Source: Nonomuraea ceibae (GTDB taxonomy: Bacteria; Actinomycetota; Actinomycetes; Streptosporangiales; Streptosporangiaceae). From it: a stretch of 64,000 nucleotides of DNA. The notes under the pieces are model-generated. The model saw nothing but the letters and a program-made list of their open reading frames with translations, was not told where the DNA came from and did not search any database. The stretch lies in contig NZ_JAHKRO010000019.1 of the NCBI RefSeq assembly GCF_019396325.1, positions 1-64,000 of the forward strand, written 5' to 3'. Made by a program: the position numbers and the translations under genes. This document shows, piece after piece, positions 1 to 8,322 of the stretch; the first letter of the stretch is position 1, and the number at the start of each line of letters is the position of its first letter.

Positions 1-1
1 G

Positions 2-733
2 CTGCGCGAGCTGGACGCCCGGGCGGTCGCCGTGACGGCCGGGACGCGCGGCGCCTCGCTGGCGCGGCGCGACGGCTCCCTCACCAGGATTCCGGCGCCC
101 GTGCTGGCCACCGGCCAGGACGTGTGCGGCGCCGGTGACCGGCTCGCGAGCGCCGCCGCGCTCGCCCTGCGGGCCGGCGCGGACGTGGAGGAGGCGGTGA
201 CGATCGGCGTCGGCGAGGCTTCGCGCTTCGTCGCGCGCGGCGGCGCCGCCGCGGTCCGCGTCCAGGAGCAGGAGCTGGGCGACCGGCCGCGCACCGCGGT
301 CGAGGTGGCCGAGCTCACCCGGGCCTCCGGCGGGCGGCTGATCGCCACCGGGGGCTGCTTCGACCTGCTGCACGCCGGGCACGTGAGCCTGCTGCGGCGG
401 GCCAGGGCGCTGGGCGACGCGCTCGTCGTCTGCGTCAACTCCGACGCGTCGGTGCGCAGGCTCAAGGGCCCCGCCCGGCCGGTCGTGGACGTCCGCGACC
501 GGGTCGAGGTGCTGCGCGCGCTGAGCTGCGTGGACGCGGTGCTGGTGTTCGACGAGGACACCCCCGTGGACGCGATCGAGCTGCTCCGCCCCGACGTGTG
601 GGTGAAGGGCGGCGACTACGAGTGCGGGAACCTGCCCGAATCCGAGGTCCTGGCAGGACTCGGCGCGGAAACGGTCGTGCTGAGCCTGCTGCCGGGACGG
701 TCGACCACGAATCTGATCAGGGAGATCCGATGA
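2..733 (+). CDS. HldE-like bifunctional sugar kinase/nucleotidyltransferase, 3' part only
   Basis: The 5' end lies outside the window; the frame is open from base 2. The first ~90 visible codons are the end of a PfkB/ribokinase fold, with the catalytic GAGD motif (GAGDRLASA where GAGDTFTAA is usual). The rest is a cytidylyltransferase-like domain with GCFDLLHAGH, which matches the nucleotide-binding GxFDxxHxGH, then VNSDASVRRLKGP and WVKGGDY, typical of the HldE/RfaE family. The family phosphorylates D-glycero-D-manno-heptose 7-phosphate at C1 and adenylylates heptose 1-phosphate to ADP-heptose. The stop overlaps the next start (ATGA, 730-733), so it is translationally coupled to the SDR gene. 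A full-length paralogue lies at 46886-48316. Substrate is inferred from the family only. Confidence 0.85.
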   Translation: MRELDARAVAVTAGTRGASLARRDGSLTRIPAPVLATGQDVCGAGDRLASAAALALRAGADVEEAVTIGVGEASRFVARGGAAAVRVQEQELGDRPRTAVEVAELTRASGGRLIATGGCFDLLHAGHVSLLRRARALGDALVVCVNSDASVRRLKGPARPVVDVRDRVEVLRALSCVDAVLVFDEDTPVDAIELLRPDVWVKGGDYECGNLPESEVLAGLGAETVVLSLLPGRSTTNLIREIR

Positions 734-1404
734 ACGTATTGATCACGGGAGGCGCGTCCGGGCTCGGCCTGGCCACGGCGGAAGCGGTGGAGAAGGAGGG
801 CTGGCGTCCGCTGGTCGTCGACGTGCGCGACCCCGACCAGCGCTTCGAGCACGTGACCGCAGACCTGGCCGACCGGGGCGAGGCCGAGCGGGCGGTGCGG
901 GAGCTGGCCGAGCGGGCCGGCGGCCTGGACGCCGTCGTCACCGCCGCGGGCATCGACGCGTGCGGGCGGCTGGAGGACGTGCCCGCCGACGACTGGGAGC
1001 GGGTGATCCGGGTGAACCTGCTCGGCACGGCCGCGGTCGTCCGAGCGGCGCTGCCGCACCTGAAGGCGTCGCGGGGCCGGGTCGTCACCTGCGCCTCGAC
1101 GCTGGGGCTGCGGCCGCTCAGCGACGCCTCGGCCTACAGCGCGTCGAAGTTCGGCGTCGTCGGCTTCACCCGGGCGCTGGCGCTGGAGATGCGCGGCGAG
1201 ATCGGCGTGACGCTGCTGGTGCCGGGCGGCATGCGGACGAGCTTCTTCGACGGCCGCCCCGAACAGTACAAGCCGGGCCCCGAGGCCGGGCTGAACGACC
1301 CGGCGGACGTCGCCAGGACGGTGGTGTTCGCGCTGTCGCAACCGGCCGGCTGCGAGATCAGGGAGCTCGTCATCTGCCCCGGCACGGAGACGTCATGGCC
1401 CTAG
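730..1404 (+). CDS. Short-chain dehydrogenase/reductase of the sugar locus
   Basis: A 224-residue classical SDR. It begins with a Rossmann motif (TGGASGLGLA near residue 5), has an AAGID segment corresponding to NNAG, and the YSASK catalytic Tyr/Lys pair. The ATG at 730 is chosen because the Rossmann strand starts immediately after it and because it overlaps the HldE stop by four bases. The gene overlaps the following glycosyltransferase by 10 bases. By context it probably oxidises, reduces or epimerises a nucleotide sugar or sugar precursor; the sequence alone does not identify the substrate. Confidence 0.85.
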   Translation: MNVLITGGASGLGLATAEAVEKEGWRPLVVDVRDPDQRFEHVTADLADRGEAERAVRELAERAGGLDAVVTAAGIDACGRLEDVPADDWERVIRVNLLGTAAVVRAALPHLKASRGRVVTCASTLGLRPLSDASAYSASKFGVVGFTRALALEMRGEIGVTLLVPGGMRTSFFDGRPEQYKPGPEAGLNDPADVARTVVFALSQPAGCEIRELVICPGTETSWP

Positions 1405-2267
1405 AACTGCTGGTGCTGCGCGGGCTGGGACTGGGCGACCTGCTGACGGCCGTCCCCCCGCTGCGTGCGCTGCGCCAGGCCTTCCCGGAGCACCGGATCA
1501 CGCTCGCCGCGCCCGCCGTGCTGGGCCCGCTGCTGCCGTTCATCGGGGCGGTGGACGCGCACCTCGACGTGTCGGGGCCGGGGCCGGTGCCGTTCGAGCG
1601 GCCCGACATCGCGGTCAACCTGCACGGCAAGGGCCCGCAGAGCATCGAGGCGCTGCGCCGTACCGGCCCGGGCAGGCTGATCAGCTACGGGACGGGCCCC
1701 GCCTGGCGCGACGACCTGCACGAGGTGCGGCGCTGGTGCGAGCTGCTGGAATGGCACGGCATCCCCGCCGACCCGGACGACCTGACGCTCGGCGTCTCCG
1801 ACCGGACCGGCCCGGCGATCGTGCACCCGGGCGCCGCCTACCCGGCGCGCCGGTGGCCGCCGGAGCGGTTCGCCCGGGTGGCGGCGGCGCTGGACGACGT
1901 GGTCGTCACCGGCAGCGCCGCCGAGGTCGGCATCGCCCGGCGGGTCGCCGAGCTGGCCGGGCTGCCGCCGGAACGGATGCTGGCCGGCCGCACCGACCTG
2001 GCCGACCTGATCGACCTCGTCGGCCGGGCCCGGCTGGTCGTGTGCGGCGACACCGGCGTCGCCCACCTGGCGACCGCGTTCTGCGTGCCGTCGGTGGTGC
2101 TGTTCGGGCCGGTGTCGCCCGCGCTGTGGGGGCCGCCGCCCGGCTGGCGGCACGTCGCGCTCTGGGCGGGCCGCGACGGGGACCCGCACGGGGAACGGCC
2201 CGACCCGGGGCTGCTGAAGATCGAAGTATCCGAAGTCGTCGACGCCGCAATGGAGGTCACGTCATGA
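1395..2267 (+). CDS. Glycosyltransferase family 9 (heptosyltransferase-like)
   Basis: A 290-residue GT9-fold protein. The N-terminal half opens LLVLRGLGLGDLL and scans sugar-nucleotide-like Rossmann strands. The C-terminal half holds the family hallmarks VHPGAAYPARRWPPERF and CGDTGVAHLATAF, the latter matching the D-[ST]-G-x-x-H signature used for ADP-heptose binding in WaaC/WaaF. GT9 enzymes usually transfer heptose from ADP-heptose, which agrees with the HldE-like enzyme two genes upstream. The start lies inside the SDR gene and the stop overlaps the next gene as ATGA (2264-2267). Acceptor unknown; in a Gram-positive it could be a wall glycan, a lipid or a metabolite. Confidence 0.85.
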   Translation: MALELLVLRGLGLGDLLTAVPPLRALRQAFPEHRITLAAPAVLGPLLPFIGAVDAHLDVSGPGPVPFERPDIAVNLHGKGPQSIEALRRTGPGRLISYGTGPAWRDDLHEVRRWCELLEWHGIPADPDDLTLGVSDRTGPAIVHPGAAYPARRWPPERFARVAAALDDVVVTGSAAEVGIARRVAELAGLPPERMLAGRTDLADLIDLVGRARLVVCGDTGVAHLATAFCVPSVVLFGPVSPALWGPPPGWRHVALWAGRDGDPHGERPDPGLLKIEVSEVVDAAMEVTS

Positions 2268-3238
2268 GGGCGCTGGTCACCGGAGGAGCCGGGTTCCTCG
2301 GCTCCTACCTGTGCGAGCGGCTGCTGGACGAGGGGGCGGACGTGGTCTGCATGGACAGCTTCCTCACCGGCGGCCCACGCAACGTGGAACACCTGATCGA
2401 CCGGCCGTCGTTCCGCATCATCGAATGCGACCTGACCGGCTACGTGCACGTGCCCGACCGGCTGGACCTGGTCCTGCACTTCGCCTCGGCCGCCTCTCCG
2501 GCCGACTACCTGCGCTACCCGATCGAGACGCTGCGCGTCGGCAGCGTCGGCACCCTGCACGCGCTCGGGCTGGCCCGGGAGAAGGGCGCGCGGTTCGTGC
2601 TCGCCTCCACCAGCGAGGTGTACGGCGACCCGCTGGAGCACCCGCAGCGCGAGACGTACTGGGGCAACGTCAACCCGGTCGGCCCGCGCAGCGTCTACGA
2701 CGAGGCCAAGCGCTTCGCCGAGTCGCTGACCACGGCCTACCGGCACGCCCGAGGCACCGACACGGGCATCGTGCGGATCTTCAACACGTACGGGCCCCGG
2801 ATGCGGCCGTTCGACGGCCGGGCGATCCCGACGTTCATCCGGCAGGCGCTCATGGGCGAGCCGATCACGATCACCGGTGACGGCTCGCAGACCCGGTCGA
2901 TCTGCTATGTGGACGACACGGTGTCGGGCATCCTGGCGATGGCGGCCAGCGACTTCGCCGGGCCGGTGAACATCGGCAACCCGGACGAGCTGACCATGCT
3001 GGAGCTGGCCACGATGGTCAGGGACCTGAGCGGGTCGTCGTCGCCGATCGAGTTCATCGACCGGCCGGCCGACGACCCCCGGGTGCGCCGGCCGGACACG
3101 TCGCTGGCGGCCGAGCGGCTCGGCTGGAAGGCCCAGGTGCCCGCCGAGGAGGGGCTGCGGCGGACCATCGAGTGGTTCTCGGCCGAGCTCGCCGGCTTCA
3201 CCCCGGCGGCCCCCATGGCCGCCGAGGCGGGCGCCTGA
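2264..3238 (+). CDS. NAD-dependent sugar dehydratase/decarboxylase (UXS-like)
   Basis: A 324-residue extended SDR. [11 protein letters not shown] (residues 6-16) binds NAD. The catalytic triad region is [10 protein letters not shown] (114-123) and YDEAK (145-149). The stretch [24 protein letters not shown] is characteristic of UDP-glucuronate decarboxylases (UDP-xylose synthases), so UDP-xylose formation is the best guess. dTDP-glucose dehydratase-like or epimerase activity cannot be excluded. It is the last gene of a tightly overlapping four-gene unit with HldE, SDR and GT9, and a short GC hairpin follows at 3244-3263. Confidence 0.85.
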   Translation: [324 protein letters not shown]

Positions 3239-3243
3239 CCGGC

Positions 3244-3263
3244 CGCCCCGCCGCCACGGGGCG
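3244..3263. terminator. Short GC hairpin between convergent genes
   Basis: A 7-bp inverted repeat CGCCCCG/CGGGGCG with a 6-nt loop sits in the 31-bp gap between the UXS-like gene and the end of mshC. There is no T-run, so it is at best a weak bidirectional terminator. Confidence 0.4.
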
Positions 3264-3269
3264 CGCCCG

Positions 3270-4493
3270 TCAGAGAGCGATGCCGAGGAGGGCGTCGGTG
3301 AGGTCGCGGACCAGGGCCGGGGCGCCGGGGTCGGTGCCCCGGCCCGCCAGCGCCTCCTCCGCCCAGGCGTCGACGGCGGCGAGCGCGCCGGGGGCGTCCA
3401 GGTCGTCGGCGAGCCGCTCGCGCACGGCCGCGAGCACGTCGCCGGCGGGCGGGGCGGCGGCGAGCGCCACGGCCGAGCGCCAGCGCTCCAGCCGCGCCTC
3501 GGCCTCGGCGAGCATCGCCGGCACGTATCCCCAGTCGGCCCGGTAGTGGTGGGCGAGCAGCACGAGCCGGATCGCCATCGGGTCGTGGGCGGCCCGCAGC
3601 TTGGACACGAACACCAGGTTGCCCTTGGACTTCGACATCTTCTCGCCGTCGAGCCCCACCATGCCGGCGTGGGTGTAGAAGCGGGCGAAGGGCCACTCCC
3701 CCGTGGCCGCGTGGCCCTCGGAGGCGCCGCACTCGTGATGCGGGAAGATCAGGTCGGAGCCGCCCCCGGCGACGTCGTAGCCGGCGCCCAGGTGGTCGAG
3801 GGCGATGGAGGTGCACTCGACGTGCCAGCCGGGCCGCCCCCGCCCCAGCGGTGAGTCCCAGGCGGGCTCGCCGGGCCGCTCGGCGCGCCACAGCAGCCAG
3901 TCGAGCGGGTGGCGCTTGCCGGGCCGCTCGGGGTCGCCGCCGCGCTCGGCGAACAGCGTGAGCATCTCGGCCTCGCCGTAGCCGGACACCTGCCCGAACT
4001 TGGGGGCGTCGGCGACGCTGAAGTAGACGTCGCCGTCGAGGTCGTAGGTGACGCCCTTGGCGCCGAGGCCGGCGATGAGATCGGCGACCCGGTCGACGAC
4101 CTCGGTGACGCCCACGTACTCGCGCGGCGGCAGGATGCGCAGCGCCTCCATGTCGGTGCGGAACAGCTCGATCTCGCGCTCGGCCAGACTCTGCCAGGCG
4201 ACGCCGGTGCTCTCGGCCCGCTCCAGCAGCGGGTCGTCCACGTCGGTGGCGTTCTGCGTGTAGTGCACCTCGTGTCCGGCGTCGCGCCAGAGGCGGCCGA
4301 CGAGGTCGAAGGCGAGGTAGGTGTTGGCGTGCCCCAGGTGCGTGGCGTCATAGGGGGTGATGCCGCACACGTACATCCGGGCGGTGGGGCCCGGGTCGGT
4401 CTGCCGCACCTGCTTGGCCGCGGTGTCGTAGAGCCGCAGCGGGACGCTCTCACCGGGCAGCTTGGGGATGTTGGGGGCGGACCACGATCTCAT
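3270..4493 (-). CDS. mshC: MshC: L-cysteine:GlcN-inositol ligase (mycothiol synthesis)
   Basis: A 407-residue class I cysteinyl-tRNA synthetase paralogue. It joins cysteine to GlcN-Ins using ATP, the third committed step of mycothiol synthesis. Visible features are the catalytic-metal Cys43 in [16 protein letters not shown] with the HIGH-like LGHA (53-56), Cys227 ([14 protein letters not shown]), HHEC (252-255) and KMSKS (285-289). The opening [10 protein letters not shown] and length near 410 residues are MshC-like; CysS proper is longer and carries a C-terminal anticodon-binding extension. Gene order downstream (NRDE, SCO1664-like, DUF3090, phosphomutase-like) is the conserved actinobacterial mshC neighbourhood. 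Confidence 0.95.
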   Translation of the reverse strand: MRSWSAPNIPKLPGESVPLRLYDTAAKQVRQTDPGPTARMYVCGITPYDATHLGHANTYLAFDLVGRLWRDAGHEVHYTQNATDVDDPLLERAESTGVAWQSLAEREIELFRTDMEALRILPPREYVGVTEVVDRVADLIAGLGAKGVTYDLDGDVYFSVADAPKFGQVSGYGEAEMLTLFAERGGDPERPGKRHPLDWLLWRAERPGEPAWDSPLGRGRPGWHVECTSIALDHLGAGYDVAGGGSDLIFPHHECGASEGHAATGEWPFARFYTHAGMVGLDGEKMSKSKGNLVFVSKLRAAHDPMAIRLVLLAHHYRADWGYVPAMLAEAEARLERWRSAVALAAAPPAGDVLAAVRERLADDLDAPGALAAVDAWAEEALAGRGTDPGAPALVRDLTDALLGIAL

Positions 4494-4503
4494 GTCTTCG
4501 AGC

Positions 4504-5154
4504 CTATCCGTCCCGATCAGCTGTCATGTCGGTGAAGTCGTACGTCACTCCGCCGGTGTCGAGCGTGAGCAGGGTGACACTGAGCGTGGTGAAGCGGCGG
4601 CCGTCGGGCAGCGTGTGGTCGACGATGAGCGCGGCGGGGTCGGCGGAGGGCGGATCGGTGATCAGCTCGTGCCAGTCGGCGGTGCTCGCGAACCGGGGCA
4701 GGAACGCGGTGACGCGCTCGCTGGCGGGGTCGAGGCCGCTGTTGACGATCATGCTGGTGCCGTCGGGCAGGACGGTGGTGGTGAGCCGTACGCCGTCCCA
4801 GGTGAACAGGCGGGCCCGGCCGGGGTCGGCGAGCACCAGGTGGAAGGGGTCGTAGCGGGTCAGGTCGAGGTCGGGCAGGTCGCCGGCGGCGACGGCGCGC
4901 AGCGGCAGGTCGCCGCGGGAGACCTTGACGGCGTCGGGGGCCTCGCGGCCGCGGCCGTTGAGGAGCGCGGCGGCGCGCCGGGCGGACGGGTCGACCGCCA
5001 GCCAGGTGCCGCCGGCCTTGAGGTCACGTCCGCCGACCACGCCGGGGTAGTCGGGCCAGTGCTCGCCGGGGCCCTCCCAGGGGCGGTCGGCGAACTCGTC
5101 GCGCACCCCCATGAGGGTGAGGGGCAGGCCCGTTCTCACGATCACCGTGCACAT
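4504..5154 (-). CDS. NRDE family protein (TANGO2-like)
   Basis: A 216-residue protein starting MCTVIV, followed by [14 protein letters not shown], the NRDE-family signature; an N-terminal Cys2 is typical. The start is the ATG at 5154, because the family always begins within a few residues of MC. Members belong to the TANGO2 group, are thought to act as Ntn-type hydrolases or in lipid/haem trafficking, and have no settled activity. It lies 10 bp upstream of mshC and 23 bp downstream of the SCO1664-like gene on the same strand, so it is probably in the same transcript. Confidence 0.85.
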   Translation of the reverse strand: MCTVIVRTGLPLTLMGVRDEFADRPWEGPGEHWPDYPGVVGGRDLKAGGTWLAVDPSARRAAALLNGRGREAPDAVKVSRGDLPLRAVAAGDLPDLDLTRYDPFHLVLADPGRARLFTWDGVRLTTTVLPDGTSMIVNSGLDPASERVTAFLPRFASTADWHELITDPPSADPAALIVDHTLPDGRRFTTLSVTLLTLDTGGVTYDFTDMTADRDG

Positions 5155-5177
5155 GCGGCAAAGCGTAGTAAACGGGA

Positions 5178-5942
5178 TTAGATGGGCGGCCAGGGGATGG
5201 CAGGCCAGCCCTCGGAGGGCGAGGGGTGCACGCCGGTGTCGAGGAGCTTTCGCACCCGCTTCCACGTCGCCTCCACCTCCGCGAGCGTCAGCAGCTCGCG
5301 CAGCCGGCGGCCGAGCGAGCCGGACTCCAGGTCGCGCTCCAGCTTGGCGAGCACCGCCACCGCCTCGCGGGCCAGCGGCTTGCCGCGCCACTGCCACAGC
5401 ACGGTGCGCAGTTTGTCCTCCACGGCGAAGCAGACGCCGTGGTCGACGCCGTAGACGTGGCCGGTGGGCATCGGCAGCAGGTGACCGCCCTTGCGGTCGG
5501 CGTTGTTGACGATCGCGTCGAACACCGCCATCCGCCGCACCACCGGGTTGCGGCTGCGCACCAGCCGCATCAGGTCGACCTCGCGCTCGGTGTCGATCCA
5601 GAGCTGGCACATGCCGGGACCGAACGGCCCGTCGCGGTAGACCGTGGGCGGCACGACGTGCCAGCCGGTCGCCTGGGAGACCTCGAAGGCCGCGACCTCG
5701 CGGGCGGCCAGGGTGCCGTCGGGGAAGTCCCACAGCGGCCGCTCGCCGCGCACCGGCTTGTAGACGCAGGCGACACTGCGCGAGCCGAGCGTGACCGAGC
5801 AGTAGAGGGTCATGTTGGTGGCTTCGACGAGGCGGCCGGCCACCTCCAGGCGGCCGTCGCGGAGCAGCTTGAGCGTCTCCTCCTCGTTCATGGCCGTGGG
5901 AGGGGTGGGCCTGACGGCCGGCTCGCTCTCCGGAGCGGTCAT
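5178..5942 (-). CDS. SCO1664-family protein (PI3/PI4-kinase-like fold)
   Basis: A 254-residue protein of the conserved actinobacterial family often described as phosphatidylinositol 3/4-kinase-like. Visible kinase-like features are VACVYKPVRGERPLWDFP (nucleotide-binding Lys), FDAIVNNADRKGGH (catalytic-loop-like, with Asp and Asn-Asn-Ala-Asp) and HVYGVDHGVCF (DHG in place of DFG). It may phosphorylate a protein or small molecule; no substrate is established. Its start overlaps the DUF3090 stop by four bases (5939-5942), so the two are translationally coupled. Confidence 0.85.
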   Translation of the reverse strand: MTAPESEPAVRPTPPTAMNEEETLKLLRDGRLEVAGRLVEATNMTLYCSVTLGSRSVACVYKPVRGERPLWDFPDGTLAAREVAAFEVSQATGWHVVPPTVYRDGPFGPGMCQLWIDTEREVDLMRLVRSRNPVVRRMAVFDAIVNNADRKGGHLLPMPTGHVYGVDHGVCFAVEDKLRTVLWQWRGKPLAREAVAVLAKLERDLESGSLGRRLRELLTLAEVEATWKRVRKLLDTGVHPSPSEGWPAIPWPPI

Positions 5943-6487
5943 GAAGCCGCCTCACCTCCGCGGTAGCCGTTGAGACGTACGCACACGTGACCCGTGGCGT
6001 CGAGCGGCTGCCCGCAGAGCGGGCACGGCGGGCGTCCCGCCGACACGATCTTGAGCGCCCGCTGGGTGAAGGCGCGGGCGGCCCCGGCGCTGATGCGCAC
6101 CCGCAGCACCGCGGGCTCGGGCGCGTCGAGGTCGTCCTCGTCGACGACCTCCTGGGCCTCGATGACGACCTGGGAGCTCTCCTCGTCCCAGGACAGCGCC
6201 ATCGTGCCGACCCTGAACTCCTCCGACACCGGGACGTCGAGGGGGCCGTCGTCGGCCAGGTCGGCGGGGGCGATGGCCGGCACCCGGGCGGTGCCGCCGC
6301 TGAGCCGCAGGACCTCGTCGAGCATCTCGTCGAGCCTGTCGGCGAGCGCGGCGACCTGCAGCTTCTCCAGCGCCACGGTGGTCAGTCTGCCCTCGGCCCT
6401 GGCCTGCAGAAAGAAGGCTCGTGCGCCCGGCCGCCCGAGGGCGCCAGCCACGAACCTCTCCGGTGGGTCGTAGTCGAAGACCGGCAT
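5939..6487 (-). CDS. DUF3090 family protein
   Basis: A 182-residue protein that starts MPVFDYDPPERFVAGALG, the hallmark of the DUF3090 (SCO1665-like) family. The C-terminus has a zinc-ribbon-like CPLCGQP-x(5)-HVC. The middle is acidic with a conserved MALSWDEESSQVVIE segment. Function unknown. The fixed linkage with a kinase-like protein, a phosphomutase-like protein and mshC suggests a common pathway, but nothing in the sequence gives the reaction. Confidence 0.85.
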   Translation of the reverse strand: MPVFDYDPPERFVAGALGRPGARAFFLQARAEGRLTTVALEKLQVAALADRLDEMLDEVLRLSGGTARVPAIAPADLADDGPLDVPVSEEFRVGTMALSWDEESSQVVIEAQEVVDEDDLDAPEPAVLRVRISAGAARAFTQRALKIVSAGRPPCPLCGQPLDATGHVCVRLNGYRGGEAAS

Positions 6488-6496
6488 AGCCTGACC

Positions 6497-7210
6497 TTAC
6501 GTGGTCCCGGGCCCGCCGCCGACGGCGGCATCGCTCCCGGTGGAGTTTTCTCCCCCGTCTTTCTCCTCCGAATCCTCGGGCAACCGCAATTCCCCCATAT
6601 CGTTAACTCTGAGAACAAAGGGACGCAAGGGGGCATAGCGAATCACGGTGAGAGCCGCCGGATCAGCAGTTATCCGCTGAAAGTGATCGAGGTGGAGCCC
6701 CAGAGCGTCGGCCACGATCGCCTTGATCACGTCTCCGTGGCTGCACGCCAGGTAGACAGCCTTCTCCCCCAGGCGTCTATTCCACTCCCGGACCGCCGCC
6801 ACGGCCCGCGCCTGCATCGCCGCGAGCGACTCGCCGCCGGGGAACTCGGCGGCGCTCGGGTGGGCCTGGACGACCGGCCAGAGCGGCTCCCGCGCCAGCT
6901 CCTTGAGCGCGCGCCCGGTCCAGGCACCGTAGTCGCACTCGATCAGCCGCTCGTCGGTCAGCACCGTCAGGCCGCGGCCCCCGGCCACCGCCTCGGCCGT
7001 CTCCACGCAGCGCTCCAGCGGGCTGGAGACGATCGCGTCGAGCCGTACGGAGGCGACGCGCCCGGCCAGCGCGGCGGCCTGCGCCCGGCCCGCGTCACTG
7101 AGGTGCACCCCCGGGGTGCGGCCCGCCAGGATCGGCCCCGTCAGGTCGGTGAGCCCGTGGCGGGCCAGAAGCAGCGTCGTCACGACCCAAGTGTCGCAGG
7201 CGTCTATCAC
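6497..7210 (-). CDS. Histidine phosphatase superfamily protein (MSMEG_4193-like)
   Basis: A 237-residue phosphoglycerate-mutase-like protein. It has the RHG motif (LLLARHGLTDLTGPILAGRTPG), the second catalytic region SSPLERCVETAEAV and the distal ACSHGDVI histidine. This is the conserved 'putative phosphomutase' of the mshC locus. Two starts are possible: GTG at 7210 with a GGTGGG upstream, or an internal GTG at 7183 just before TTLLLARHG, which is closer to the family N-terminus. The gene is divergent from the aldo/keto reductase. A real substrate is unknown; phosphatase is more likely than mutase. Confidence 0.85.
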   Translation of the reverse strand: MIDACDTWVVTTLLLARHGLTDLTGPILAGRTPGVHLSDAGRAQAAALAGRVASVRLDAIVSSPLERCVETAEAVAGGRGLTVLTDERLIECDYGAWTGRALKELAREPLWPVVQAHPSAAEFPGGESLAAMQARAVAAVREWNRRLGEKAVYLACSHGDVIKAIVADALGLHLDHFQRITADPAALTVIRYAPLRPFVLRVNDMGELRLPEDSEEKDGGENSTGSDAAVGGGPGTT

Positions 7211-7247
7211 GGCGTTTCACCCACCCGAGCGGTAACCTGGCGGGATC

Positions 7248-8195
7248 ATGGAGCAGCGCTATGTCGGCCGCAGCGGCCTGTCGGTGTCCCGGATGGGCCT
7301 CGGCACGATGACGTGGGGGCGTGACACCGACGCGGACGACGCCGTGGCCCAGCTGCGCACGTTCATGGACGCGGGCGGCACACTGGTCGACACCGCCGAC
7401 GTCTACACCGGCGGCGACGCCGAGCGGCTGCTGGGCCGGATGCTGCGCGACTCGGTGCCGCGGGCCGAGCTGGTGATCTCGACCAAGGCCGTGGTGACCC
7501 CGCTGGGGCGCCGGCCGCGCGACGCCTCCCGGCGTCACCTGATCGCCGCCGTCGACGACTCGCTCGGCCGGCTCGGGCTCGACTACGTGGACCTGTGGCA
7601 GCTGCACACCTACGACGCCGAGGTGCCGCTGGAGGAGACGCTGGCCGCGGTCGACGCGATCGTCTCCTCGGGGCGGGCCGTCTACGCGGGCGTGTGCGAC
7701 TACACCGGCTGGCAGCTCGCCGCGGCGGCCGTGACGCAGCGCGCGACCCCGGGGCGGGTGCCGATCACCGCCGTGCAGGCCGAATACTCGCTGCTGGCCC
7801 GCGACCCCGAGCGCGAGCTGCTGCCCGCCGCCCAGCACTGCGGGGTCGGCGTGCTGGCCTGGTCGCCGCTCGGCCGGGGCGTGCTGACGGGCAAGTACCG
7901 GACGGGCATCCCGGCCGATTCCCGGGCCGCCACGCCGCATTTCGCGGATTTCGTCCGCCCGTATCTCGACGAACGCAGCCGCCGGGTGGTGGAATCGGTC
8001 ATGACCGCGGCCGACGGGCTGGGGGTCTCGCCCTTGGCCGTCGCGCTGTCCTGGGTGCGCGACCAGCCCGGGGTGGCCTCGGCGATCGTCGGCGCCCGCA
8101 CGCTGGCGCAGCTCAGGAGCACCCTCCCGGCCGAGGACGTGGTGCTGCCGATCGAGATCCGAGAGGCCCTGGATGACGTGTCGTCACCCGATTGA
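7248..8195 (+). CDS. Aldo/keto reductase
   Basis: A 315-residue TIM-barrel NADPH-dependent oxidoreductase. The N-terminus MEQRYVGRSGLSVSRMGLGTMTWG is typical. The catalytic tetrad is visible as LVDTADVY (Asp, Tyr), ISTKAV (Lys) and LWQLHTYD (His). The C-terminal SAIVGARTLAQLRSTL is the NADP-binding region of voltage-channel beta-type AKRs. Substrate unknown. The promoter lies in the 37-bp gap shared with the divergent phosphatase-like gene. Confidence 0.88.
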   Translation: MEQRYVGRSGLSVSRMGLGTMTWGRDTDADDAVAQLRTFMDAGGTLVDTADVYTGGDAERLLGRMLRDSVPRAELVISTKAVVTPLGRRPRDASRRHLIAAVDDSLGRLGLDYVDLWQLHTYDAEVPLEETLAAVDAIVSSGRAVYAGVCDYTGWQLAAAAVTQRATPGRVPITAVQAEYSLLARDPERELLPAAQHCGVGVLAWSPLGRGVLTGKYRTGIPADSRAATPHFADFVRPYLDERSRRVVESVMTAADGLGVSPLAVALSWVRDQPGVASAIVGARTLAQLRSTLPAEDVVLPIEIREALDDVSSPD

Positions 8196-8322
8196 CGGCG
8201 AACGAGAGCTCAACTCGCGTATCACTAGTCGATACCGAATCGCAACATTAACGGGAAAACACCTGCGTCTGATGGCCGATGTCCATAAAGATTTCCTCCG
8301 GGAGCGATTCGGGAGGGGACGA

